Origin: Gammaproteobacteria bacterium
GTDB lineage: Bacteria > Gemmatimonadota > Gemmatimonadetes > Longimicrobiales > Gaopeijiaceae
Direction: 5' to 3'
NCBI GenBank assembly: GCA_028819075.1
Contig: JAPPMM010000018.1
Location: forward strand, 62,001 to 126,000
DNA: 64,000 nucleotides
In this document: positions 24,536 through 33,280 of the stretch, piece after piece
How the letters are laid out: each line of letters starts with the position of its first letter
How positions within the stretch are numbered: the first letter of the stretch is position 1
Notes under the pieces: model-generated
What the model was told of the DNA's origin: nothing
Seen by the model: only the letters and a program-made list of their open reading frames with translations
Database searches by the model: none
Made by a program: the position numbers and the translations under genes

Positions 24536-26164
24536 TCACGGCGCGGGTTTGACGCGCCGGCGGCCGGAGCCACCTCTCGACCGGGAGGGGCCGCGCGCGG
24601 GCTCGCGGTGGTAGTCCACACGCACGGCGCGTCCACCCAGAGTGATCCCGTTGAGGGCCCGCACCACCTTCTCCGCCACCTGCTGCCGGATTTCGACCCG
24701 GGTGAAGGTTTCCTGGATCTCGATCCTGCCCACCTGAGCGCGCTCGATTCCGGCCTGGTCCACGGCGGCCCCCAACAGGTCACCCGGTCCGATTCCGTCG
24801 CGCGAGCCCACGCTCACGAACAGGCGCACCCACGCCTGGGCGCGAACCGGAAGCTGGACGGCGGCCGGTGAATCCGCGGAATGGGTGGCGCCCCGGCGCG
24901 CTTCTCCATCGGCTCGCCTGCGGTAGGCCGAGGGGTTTTTCGCCGCCCGCCCCGCCAGACGGCTTGCAGCCGCGGCCACCTCCACCGGGTCATGGCGCTC
25001 GAACAGCGGGTCCAGAAGCAGCATTTCCGACGCCAGGTCTTCTTCCTCGAGGACGCGCAGCAACTCGGAACGCAGGCGTTCGAGCTCGGAATGAGGGTCG
25101 GCTTCAGGGGGTGTCGGAAGGGGTCGCAGGCGATAGCCCGTCTCTGCCGCGATCGCCTTCAGGTGCGCCACCTCGCGGTGAAGCACAAGCACCGCGGCCG
25201 CGGCTCCCAGGCCGTGCCGGTGACGCAGTTCGTCCGCGCCGGCCGGCACGTCGACGCTCAACGTCGCCACGCTGGTGGCGTCGGCGATCCCCTCGAGGGC
25301 AGGGGGGGGTTCGGTGTCGTCGACCCGGCTCGAGAGCCAGACCGGAGCGGAAGCATCCCCCGGAGCGCCCGCCCGGAAGCCGTGCAGCGAAGCCAGGTCG
25401 CCCACATCCGCGGCGTGATCGTCGGAGGCGCAGAAGACCAGCACGTGGCGTGCGCCCTGCTCCAATACTTCGGACACCGTGCGCACGAGATCCGCGTCAC
25501 TTCTGCGGCAGATGCGGTAGTGCAGGATTCCGTGCACCGGGCCGGCCTTGGCGCCGGGCGGCAGTCCGGAGCCCGCCACGTACCCCGCCTTTCTCGCGTG
25601 GGCACGCGCGAAGGCTTCCACCTCCGGGGTGACCGGCAGGGAAATCACGACACGCTGCGCCGTCGCGGGCACGAAGCCAATCAGGGTTTCGAGGTCTTCG
25701 AGCCCGTCCGACCGCTGGATGGTCGTGGCTCCGTCCACCACCAGCGCGCGGAGGTCTTCCAGCCGCAGCCGCGAATTCCGCACCGCCGCAAGGAGGTCGG
25801 GAGCGGTGGCGAAGAGGATGTCGGAATGCTCCGGAGCGGCCCACGGCGAGCCCAACGCCGCCACCGCGTGTCCGGTTGCCGTCGCCAACCGGGCGAGCGA
25901 GGTGGCAAGAGCCCCGGCCGCCGTCGCCGAAGCGGTGAGCACAAGCGCCCTGGGCACCGTCGCCTCCGCCTGGATACGCTCCAGCAGGGGAGCACCGTAG
26001 GCCACCAGGGTTCCGCTGCCCGGACCGGCGCGCACGAGCGCGTTGTTGCCGCGGCGCAGAAGCGGAATTGCATCCCGCTGGAGCGGCGTGGGGCGCTCGA
26101 TGCCCTCGGCGGCAAGGGCGTCGACCAGCTCCGGCGGGAGCCCGAGTTCCCCGAAGGAGTCCAC
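24536..26164 (-). CDS. DEAD-box-like RNA-binding protein lacking ATPase motifs
   Basis: Encodes 542 residues with the layout of a DbpA/CsdA-type DEAD-box helicase. The Q motif (ERPTPLQRDAIP, 23-34) is intact. The Walker A site reads AGPGSGTL (46-53) instead of AxTGxGKT, so the phosphate-binding Lys is lost. DEAD is replaced by DGAT (144-147) and SAT by SLP (175-177). The second RecA-like domain is also degenerate. The C-terminal DbpA-type RNA-binding domain (about 446-519, VRLFVSVGSRDGIGPGDLLG) is well kept, then an Arg/Gly-rich tail. It probably binds RNA without unwinding it. The GTG start lies two bases after the stop of the gene upstream. An intact DEAD-box gene lies 2.8 kb away. Confidence 0.85.
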   Translation of the reverse strand: MDSFGELGLPPELVDALAAEGIERPTPLQRDAIPLLRRGNNALVRAGPGSGTLVAYGAPLLERIQAEATVPRALVLTASATAAGALATSLARLATATGHAVAALGSPWAAPEHSDILFATAPDLLAAVRNSRLRLEDLRALVVDGATTIQRSDGLEDLETLIGFVPATAQRVVISLPVTPEVEAFARAHARKAGYVAGSGLPPGAKAGPVHGILHYRICRRSDADLVRTVSEVLEQGARHVLVFCASDDHAADVGDLASLHGFRAGAPGDASAPVWLSSRVDDTEPPPALEGIADATSVATLSVDVPAGADELRHRHGLGAAAAVLVLHREVAHLKAIAAETGYRLRPLPTPPEADPHSELERLRSELLRVLEEEDLASEMLLLDPLFERHDPVEVAAAASRLAGRAAKNPSAYRRRADGEARRGATHSADSPAAVQLPVRAQAWVRLFVSVGSRDGIGPGDLLGAAVDQAGIERAQVGRIEIQETFTRVEIRQQVAEKVVRALNGITLGGRAVRVDYHREPARGPSRSRGGSGRRRVKPAP

Positions 26165-26166
26165 GG

Positions 26167-26469
26167 TCAGGAGGGATCCCCGGATCCCGGCCCGCCCCTG
26201 TCACCCGGCTCGTAGGGCAGGTTGTTGAGAAACTTCTGGATCTCGTAGTCGATGCGTGATGTCCGCAGCCGATCCGTCGAGGCGGTCACCGATGTGTACA
26301 TTCCGTGGCGGTGCACCGAGAGCGTAAGGGTCCCTTCCTTGCCGGTGTAGGTCGCCTCGTGCGACGAACCCCGGGCGCGGGCCAGCCCGACGAGGTCCGG
26401 GAGGATCTCCTCGGCCCGCGCCATCACTCCGGCCGGCGAAAGCGCCGTCTTCCTCTGATATCCGGCCAT
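26167..26469 (-). CDS. Conserved-looking small hypothetical protein
   Basis: Encodes 100 residues, soluble, with MARAEEILPDLVGLARARGS, then strands TLTLSVHRHGMYTSVTASTD and a C-terminal SRIDYEIQKFLNNLPYEPGD. The end is Gly/Pro-rich. No signal peptide or cysteine. Its stop lies two bases before the start of the pseudo-DEAD protein, so the two are translated together and may act together, possibly in RNA metabolism. I do not recognise the family. Confidence 0.65.
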   Translation of the reverse strand: MAGYQRKTALSPAGVMARAEEILPDLVGLARARGSSHEATYTGKEGTLTLSVHRHGMYTSVTASTDRLRTSRIDYEIQKFLNNLPYEPGDRGGPGSGDPS

Positions 26470-26534
26470 CTGCCTCTCTCGCTTGTAGGTTGATGTTGGA
26501 TCGGGAGGTCCCGCGCACCCCGGATGGAGTCCTG

Positions 26535-27116
26535 TCAGCAGGCGGCCGCCCCGAGAAAGCGAAGCAGCTCCTGCCGGCCAGGCAGCCCTTCCAGCTTCCG
26601 CCCGCCCGCCTCGACCGTGGGCGGTCCCCGTACTCCGCTGCGCAGCGCCGCCTCGCGCATTTCCTCGACTTCCGCCGCGTAGCGATCCACATCGAGTACG
26701 GCTCTCGCCTCGGTGGGGTCCAGCCCCGCCTCTTCCGCGAGCGAGATCAGCACGTCGATGCGGCCGATGTCCGCCTTCCTTTCAAAGAACGCCCGGAACA
26801 GTGCGGAATGCATGGCTTCGCAGCAACCCTTCGCGCGCGCGTGCAGAGACAACTCGTGCGCCTTGCGGCTCCAGGGCATCCGCCCCGGAATCGATAGCTC
26901 CAGCCCGTAGTCCGCGGCGCCCCTCTGAACGGCATGGCAGCGGCTTCTCCAGGCTTCGGACCCGGGATCGATCGGCGACAGGGGCGGGCGGTGCAGCTCG
27001 AACGGGCGGCGGGCCACCGTCACCCCGTCGGGCAACAGGACGCGCAGTGCCTGGTCCAGCAGGTAGCACGCGGGATCGACGTAGTCGAAATAGAAGATGA
27101 CCTCCGCTTCCTCCAT
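26535..27116 (-). CDS. DsbA/FrnE-like thioredoxin-fold protein
   Basis: Encodes 193 residues from MEEAEVIFYFDYVDPACYLL. The order of elements is that of the DsbA family (FrnE / 2-hydroxychromene-2-carboxylate isomerase group): a starting strand, DPACYLLDQALR at the active-site position, a long helical insertion (HELSLHARAKGCCEAMHSAL), then VRGPPTVEAGGRKLEGLPGR carrying the cis-Pro loop. The CxxC pair is absent; only one Cys remains at the active-site turn, so simple dithiol exchange is unlikely. No signal peptide, hence cytoplasmic. It is divergent from the aminotransferase gene. Confidence 0.75.
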   Translation of the reverse strand: MEEAEVIFYFDYVDPACYLLDQALRVLLPDGVTVARRPFELHRPPLSPIDPGSEAWRSRCHAVQRGAADYGLELSIPGRMPWSRKAHELSLHARAKGCCEAMHSALFRAFFERKADIGRIDVLISLAEEAGLDPTEARAVLDVDRYAAEVEEMREAALRSGVRGPPTVEAGGRKLEGLPGRQELLRFLGAAAC

Positions 27117-27299
27117 GGGGCGGAATCTCGCCCCGCGCGCGACGTGCAGCAATGCGGCAAATGCCCGGCGGACCGGTCGTGGCGTGCCCCCTCGGCGCTT
27201 GATCGCCGGCGCTCTCCGGCGCAACTTGGTGGCGCGTCCGGGCGGGAACATCCCCGGGCAACCCCCTGCCGACCGTCCCTCCCCATCGATCCGCCGCCC

Positions 27300-28484
27300 A
27301 TGACATTCAGCGAGAACGTCGCCCGACTCCAGCCGTCCGCCACCATGGCCGTCAGCTCGCTGGCCAAGCGCCTGCGCGCGGAGGGGCGCGACATCATCGA
27401 CCTGAGCGCCGGCGAGCCCGACTTCGACACTCCGTCCTGGCTTGTGGACGCGGCGGTGGAGGGAGTGCGCGCGGGCGCCACCCGCTACACCCCCGCCGCC
27501 GGAATGCCGGAACTGCGCGCCGCCATCGCCAGGTCTCTCGTGGCCCGGGGCGCCGATGCGGCATGGAGCGACGTCGTGGTCACCGCCGGGGCCAAGCAGG
27601 CGCTCTTCAACGCATGCTTCGCCTTCTTCGGCCCAGGCGACGAGGTCATGATCGCCTCGCCCTACTGGACCAGCTATCCGGAGATGGTGACCCTTTCGCG
27701 CGCCGAGCCGGTCTTCGTCCAGGGGCCGCCCGAGAAGAACTTCCTGCTTCGTCCCGAGGACCTCGAGGCCTCCCGCACCGAGCGCACCCGCGGCCTGATC
27801 ATGTGCTCGCCCAGCAATCCCACCGGCGCCGTCTACACGCGCGACGAACTCGCCGCGGTGGCGCGCTGGGCCCGAGACAACGACGTTCGCCTGATCAACG
27901 ACGAGATCTACCGCCACATCCACTTCGCCGGCGCGGGGACGGCGCCCGGGCTACTGGAACTGGATCCCGGGGACCTGGGTCCCTTCGTGCTCATCGACGG
28001 CGTCTCGAAGGCCTTCGCCATGACCGGGTGGCGCATCGGCTTCTCCTACTGCGAGGGAGCCGGGGCGAAGAAAATGGCCGCCTTCCAGAGCCACACCACC
28101 TCCAATCCAGCCACCCCGTCCCAGCTCGCGGCGCTCGCAGCCTACGGCAACGTGGAACGCTCGCTCGGGGACATCGCCGAGATGGCGAAAGCCTACAAGC
28201 GGCGTCAGCGCCTGGTCGTCTCCCTCATGGGCGAGCTGCTGCCCGAGCTCTCCTTCGTGGAGCCCGGCGGCGCCTTCTACCTCTTTTTCCGGGTGGATTC
28301 GGCCTGCGGCCCCGGTCAGGGCTCAAGCGACTTCTGCACCCGCATGCTGGAAGAGGCCGGCGTCGCCCTGGTCCCCGGCTCGGCGTTCGGCGACGACCGC
28401 TACGCGCGCATGAGCTTCGCCACCTCCGACGACCTGCTCAGCGAGGCGATTCGGCGGATGGCGCGTGTGCTGGGGGGTGGTTGA
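27300..28484 (+). CDS. Class I/II PLP-dependent aminotransferase (AspC-like)
   Basis: Encodes 394 residues. Signature elements: substrate loop DLSAGEPDFDTP, YTPAAGMPELRAAIA, cofactor ring stacking at YWTSYPEM, SPSNPTGAVYT (Asn), NDEIYRHIHF (Asp and Tyr), the Schiff-base Lys in DGVSKAFAMTGWRIGF and a C-terminal Arg in ARMSFATSDD. It closely fits the aspartate/aromatic aminotransferase I-gamma subgroup, which transfers amino groups from aspartate or related acids to 2-oxoglutarate. Exact substrate cannot be read. Its last 47 bases overlap the convergent phosphatase gene. Confidence 0.92.
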   Translation: MTFSENVARLQPSATMAVSSLAKRLRAEGRDIIDLSAGEPDFDTPSWLVDAAVEGVRAGATRYTPAAGMPELRAAIARSLVARGADAAWSDVVVTAGAKQALFNACFAFFGPGDEVMIASPYWTSYPEMVTLSRAEPVFVQGPPEKNFLLRPEDLEASRTERTRGLIMCSPSNPTGAVYTRDELAAVARWARDNDVRLINDEIYRHIHFAGAGTAPGLLELDPGDLGPFVLIDGVSKAFAMTGWRIGFSYCEGAGAKKMAAFQSHTTSNPATPSQLAALAAYGNVERSLGDIAEMAKAYKRRQRLVVSLMGELLPELSFVEPGGAFYLFFRVDSACGPGQGSSDFCTRMLEEAGVALVPGSAFGDDRYARMSFATSDDLLSEAIRRMARVLGGG

Positions 28485-28950
28485 GACTCTCCAGCAGCCC
28501 GCGGCACGACCGCTCCACGATCCGGAAGCACTCCTCGAACCCGCGTCTGGCCCCGTAGTAGGGGTCGGGCACATCCTTGTTGCGGCCGGCTTCCGGGTCG
28601 AACTCGCGAAGCAGATGCAGTCGCGCGGAGCCGCGCGAGGACCGCCGCAGCGCCGCCAGATGTGCGAGATTGCTGCGGTCCATGGCGATCACGTAGTCGA
28701 AGTCGTTCATGTCGCTCTCGCTCACGCGGCGCGCATGTCCCGGCAACTCGACGCCATGTGCGCGGGCGACCGCCAGGGCGCGCGAATCGGGACGCTCGCC
28801 CACGTGCCAGGATCCGGTTCCGGCGGAATCGACACGCACGTCGACGTCGGCCTGGTTGGCCATATGGATGAAGACGCCTTCCGCCAGGGGAGATCGGCAG
28901 ATGTTGCCCAGACACACGAAAAGTATTGAGGTTACGGCGGAATCCGTCAT
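28438..28950 (-). CDS. Low-molecular-weight protein-tyrosine phosphatase
   Basis: Encodes 170 residues. The P-loop C-x5-R is at the N-terminus (ILFVCLGNICRSPLAEGVF) and the general-acid loop is DVPDPYYGARRGFEEC, both diagnostic. The AGTGSWHVGERPD and DYVIAMDRSN stretches also match. The enzyme dephosphorylates phosphotyrosine, in bacteria often on capsule or exopolysaccharide tyrosine kinases; no such kinase is present here. The C-terminus extends slightly beyond the usual length and overlaps the end of the aminotransferase gene. It is divergent from the DEAD-box helicase gene. Confidence 0.93.
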   Translation of the reverse strand: MTDSAVTSILFVCLGNICRSPLAEGVFIHMANQADVDVRVDSAGTGSWHVGERPDSRALAVARAHGVELPGHARRVSESDMNDFDYVIAMDRSNLAHLAALRRSSRGSARLHLLREFDPEAGRNKDVPDPYYGARRGFEECFRIVERSCRGLLESLNHPPAHAPSAESPR

Positions 28951-28983
28951 GCTTTGGGAGAGCGCGTGGGGCTGATATCGGGG

Positions 28984-30267
<1,284 letters not shown>

Positions 30268-30297
30268 CCAGACATCCAACCGGAAAACGGACCACTC

Positions 30298-30705
30298 ATG
30301 ATCCTGAAGCGTTACGGCACCCGACTGCACAGCGTCCAGCCCGACTTCGATTCCCGTGCCCTCACAGAGATCGGGTTCCGACGCGACCGGCGGCTCTCGC
30401 TGGGCGCCGAAGGTTTTGCGGAGGAGTACGAAGCCGTGGAGACGCTGGAGTTGTCCGCCAAGGCGGATGGCCCGGTCCACGATCGGGCCGAGCAGGAGCT
30501 GCTGCGCAATCTCGAGCGCGAGCTGCGCCGGGTCGAAGCCGACGCGGGCGAGGGGCTGGTGGTCATTGAGAGCGCCCAGGGAGTCGACTATCCCAAGACC
30601 CGCGACCGGAAGCAGAACCAGGTCCGGGACGGCCGCAACCGGCTTTACTTCCACTGGACGGTCGACCCTCCGTTGCGGGTCGGCGTATTCCGCCGGCGCG
30701 GTTGA
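30298..30705 (+). CDS. Hypothetical protein
   Basis: Encodes 135 residues beginning MILKRYGTRLHSVQPDFDSR. It has an acidic helix-rich middle (LERELRRVEADAGEGLVVIE) and a basic end (YPKTRDRKQNQVRDGRNRLY, VGVFRRRG). Soluble, no cysteines, no signal peptide. It starts 30 bases after the helicase stop and may be co-transcribed. Codon use is typical of the window, which supports a real gene. Family not recognised. Confidence 0.7.
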   Translation: MILKRYGTRLHSVQPDFDSRALTEIGFRRDRRLSLGAEGFAEEYEAVETLELSAKADGPVHDRAEQELLRNLERELRRVEADAGEGLVVIESAQGVDYPKTRDRKQNQVRDGRNRLYFHWTVDPPLRVGVFRRRG

Positions 30706-30793
30706 ATCCAATCCCGCATTCCGGCGTATTGGTAGTCATGCGGACCGCGTCGGGGTGACGCGGCTCGCTGCAGTCATAGATGCAAGGAGGTTG

Positions 30794-30958
30794 ATGATGT
30801 TGATCCGCAGATCCAGCACCCGTTTCAAGGGACGGAGGGACTACACCCTTTCCAGCAGGCGCGAGACCCGCCCGACGGCGAGCGAACGGCTGCTCGGCAA
30901 GGAAACCCGCCCGCTGGCCACCGGGTCCCGCCGGGAACGGACGGCCGCCGCGGGGTGA
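30794..30958 (+). CDS. Small basic protein
   Basis: Encodes 54 residues (MMLIRRSSTRFKGRRDYTLS at the start), with about one in four residues Arg or Lys. The start is supported by a perfect AAGGAGG four bases upstream, and the gene is followed 47 bases later by a strong terminator. This makes a short but real translation unit likely. Basic composition suggests nucleic-acid or ribosome binding; not identified. Confidence 0.6.
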   Translation: MMLIRRSSTRFKGRRDYTLSSRRETRPTASERLLGKETRPLATGSRRERTAAAG

Positions 30959-31005
30959 TCCCCGCGATCCCGCGAGGGATCCGGGCTGACACACCAACAC
31001 GAACA

Positions 31006-31042
31006 CGGAGCCCCGAGGATCAACTCGGGGCTCCGTTGCTTT
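31006..31042 (+). terminator. Rho-independent terminator
   Basis: A perfect 12-bp stem, CGGAGCCCCGAG / CTCGGGGCTCCG, with a 6-base loop GATCAA and a TTGCTTTT tail. It closes the plus-strand helicase to small-protein transcript and lies next to the 3' end of the minus-strand S9 peptidase gene. Confidence 0.9.
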
Positions 31043-31060
31043 TCTGATGTTGATCCGCGT

Positions 31061-33082
31061 TCAGCGCGCGCCGTCCTCCGTCACCGGCATCGGCGTCATC
31101 CACCTCTCGAACCAGCTGCGCAGGTAGAGCTGGGTGCGAAGGAAGTTGGAGGGGATGCTCGAGGTGCCGTGCCATTCGTCCTTGAAGCGCACCATGGCCG
31201 CCGGGACCTTCAGGACCCGCAGCGCCTGGTAGAACTCCTCGGTCTGCGCCATCGGCGTGCGGAGGTCCATCTCGCCGGTCATGAGCATGGTGGGCGTGGT
31301 CACGTTGCCCACGTACATCAGCGGCGAGCGGCGCAGGTGCTCCGAGGGGTCGTCCCAGGGGAAGTGCTCGAAGTTCTTGTACCAGGTGGCTCCGTCGGTC
31401 GTGCCGACGAACGACAGCCAGTTGGTGACCGGACAGTTGGCGGACGCCGCGCGGAAGCGGTCGGTGTGGCCGACGACCCATGAGGTCAGCACGCCGCCCC
31501 CGGAGCAGCCATAGACGAACATGTTGTCGGTGTCGACGTAGCCCCGGGCGATCACCTCGTCGACGCCGTTCATCAGGTCGTCGTAGTCCTTGCCCGGATA
31601 GGCGTTCTTGATGGCATTGCCGAACGGGCTGCCGTAGCCCGAGCTGCCGCGCGGGTTGGTGTAGAGCACCACGTAGCCGTTGGCGGCGTGGTTCTGCCAG
31701 CCGAAGTTGAACCCCACGTTGTACATCCCGTGGGGTCCGCCGTGGATCGCGAGGATGAGGGGATAGCGCTCGGAGGGATCGAAGTCGGGCGGCTTGATGA
31801 CCCAGCCCTGAATGTCGAAGTCGTCGACCGACTTGTACCAGATCTCCTCGACATCGCCGAGCCTGACGTCGGCCAGGATGTCGTCGTTCACGCGCGTGAG
31901 CTGCCGGATGTCGCCGGGGCTGTCGAGCGCGAAGGAGATGACGTCTCCCGCCTCGTGATAGCTCGTGAGCGTGCCCACCGCGCGGCCGCGCTCGTCGACC
32001 GTGGTGACCGCGAGCATGTGGTTCCCGCTGGTCACCGCGCGCGGCTCGCCATTCACCGGGGCGAACCAGAGGTTCGAGTTGCCCGTCATGGCGGCGGTGA
32101 AGTACACCCCGCTGCCGTCGCGGGCCCAGGTCACGCCCGAAAGCCGGCGCCCCAGCTCGCTCGCGATGAGCCGTGAGCCCGAGCCGTCCGCGTTCATCAC
32201 GTAGAGGCCGGTCTCGACGTAGGTGTCGTCGGACCAGTCGTTGGCCTGGTAGGCGATCAGGCTGCCGTCGGGAGAGGGGACCGGGCTGCCGTCGGGGCCG
32301 CGATGGTCGGTGATCTGCCGAATCGCGCGCGAGCGCACGTTGACGGCGTAGATCTCGGACTCGCGCCAGGTCTGGTCGATGTCCTCGGAGTCCTCGATGC
32401 GCAGCGACTGGAAGACGATCTCCGAACCGTCGGGCATCCACTGCGGGGCGGAGTGGTTCCAGTCGCCGTCGGTGAGTTGGCGGGGCGTGCCGCCTTCCGC
32501 GGGCACCAGGAAGAGGTGCTGGAAGCCGTCGTCGATGTAGCCCCGGCGGTCACGGCGATAGGTCAGCCGTGTGACGATCTTGGGGGCTTCGGTCCAGCTC
32601 GCCCCCTCGGGCGGCGAGGGCATGTCGATGGCCCAGCGCTCGTCCGACGGAACCGTCATGACGAATGAGATGTGGGTGCCGTCGGGCGACCAGGCGATGT
32701 CGGACGGGCTCTCCTCCAGGCGCGTGATCTGGGTGGTGGCGCCCTCGGCGTCCATCCAGCGCACGAAGATCTGCGAGTCGTTGAGGAAGGCGATGCGGGT
32801 GCCGTCGGGCGACCAGCGCGGGCTCGATCCCTCGAGCAGGAAGCGGGCCCGCGAGCCGTCGGCGTTCATCACCCACACCGACGAGGCCCTGCGGTCGTCC
32901 TGCTGGTCCACCCAGGACCGCGTGTACACGATCCGGCTGCCGTCGGGAGAGATGCGGGGATCGGCCACCCACTCCCAGTCCAGGTACTTGTCGAGCGACA
33001 GCACCTCCCCCTCCTGGGCGGAGACCTGGGGCGCGAAGGCGAGCAGGAGAAACAGCGGGATCATTCGGGCTCCGCGGACCAT
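31061..33082 (-). CDS. Secreted S9-family prolyl oligopeptidase-like peptidase
   Basis: Encodes 673 residues; the ATG six bases after GGAGG was chosen (33064 and 33088 are alternatives). Signal peptide MIPLFLLLAFAPQVSAQ. The N-terminal half is a TolB-like propeller (ISPDGSRIVYTRSW, RWSPDGTRIAFL, PSPDGSLIAYQAND). The C-terminal alpha/beta-hydrolase has HGGPHGMY (oxyanion), nucleophile Ser in YGCSGGGVL, Asp in TGEMDLRTP and His in DEWHGTSS. Such enzymes cleave short peptides after Pro or similar residues. The gene is divergent from a second S9 peptidase 198 bases away, so both may be expressed together. Confidence 0.93.
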   Translation of the reverse strand: MVRGARMIPLFLLLAFAPQVSAQEGEVLSLDKYLDWEWVADPRISPDGSRIVYTRSWVDQQDDRRASSVWVMNADGSRARFLLEGSSPRWSPDGTRIAFLNDSQIFVRWMDAEGATTQITRLEESPSDIAWSPDGTHISFVMTVPSDERWAIDMPSPPEGASWTEAPKIVTRLTYRRDRRGYIDDGFQHLFLVPAEGGTPRQLTDGDWNHSAPQWMPDGSEIVFQSLRIEDSEDIDQTWRESEIYAVNVRSRAIRQITDHRGPDGSPVPSPDGSLIAYQANDWSDDTYVETGLYVMNADGSGSRLIASELGRRLSGVTWARDGSGVYFTAAMTGNSNLWFAPVNGEPRAVTSGNHMLAVTTVDERGRAVGTLTSYHEAGDVISFALDSPGDIRQLTRVNDDILADVRLGDVEEIWYKSVDDFDIQGWVIKPPDFDPSERYPLILAIHGGPHGMYNVGFNFGWQNHAANGYVVLYTNPRGSSGYGSPFGNAIKNAYPGKDYDDLMNGVDEVIARGYVDTDNMFVYGCSGGGVLTSWVVGHTDRFRAASANCPVTNWLSFVGTTDGATWYKNFEHFPWDDPSEHLRRSPLMYVGNVTTPTMLMTGEMDLRTPMAQTEEFYQALRVLKVPAAMVRFKDEWHGTSSIPSNFLRTQLYLRSWFERWMTPMPVTEDGAR

Positions 33083-33280
33083 CTTCATCCTCCGGAAAAG
33101 CAAGCGCACTCTTGAGCCTTTGAGAAACTCGGGAACAGAAGCGAAAGCTACCGGAGTCGAAACTCGCGGGCCAGAGAGTCCGGGCATTTGCTCCCGCGCC
33201 TCGGGTGCCCCCACATTCCGGGTCTGTACGGTTCGAACGCCAGCACGTCTGGCGTGCCACGTGATTCCGGAGAGACCATC

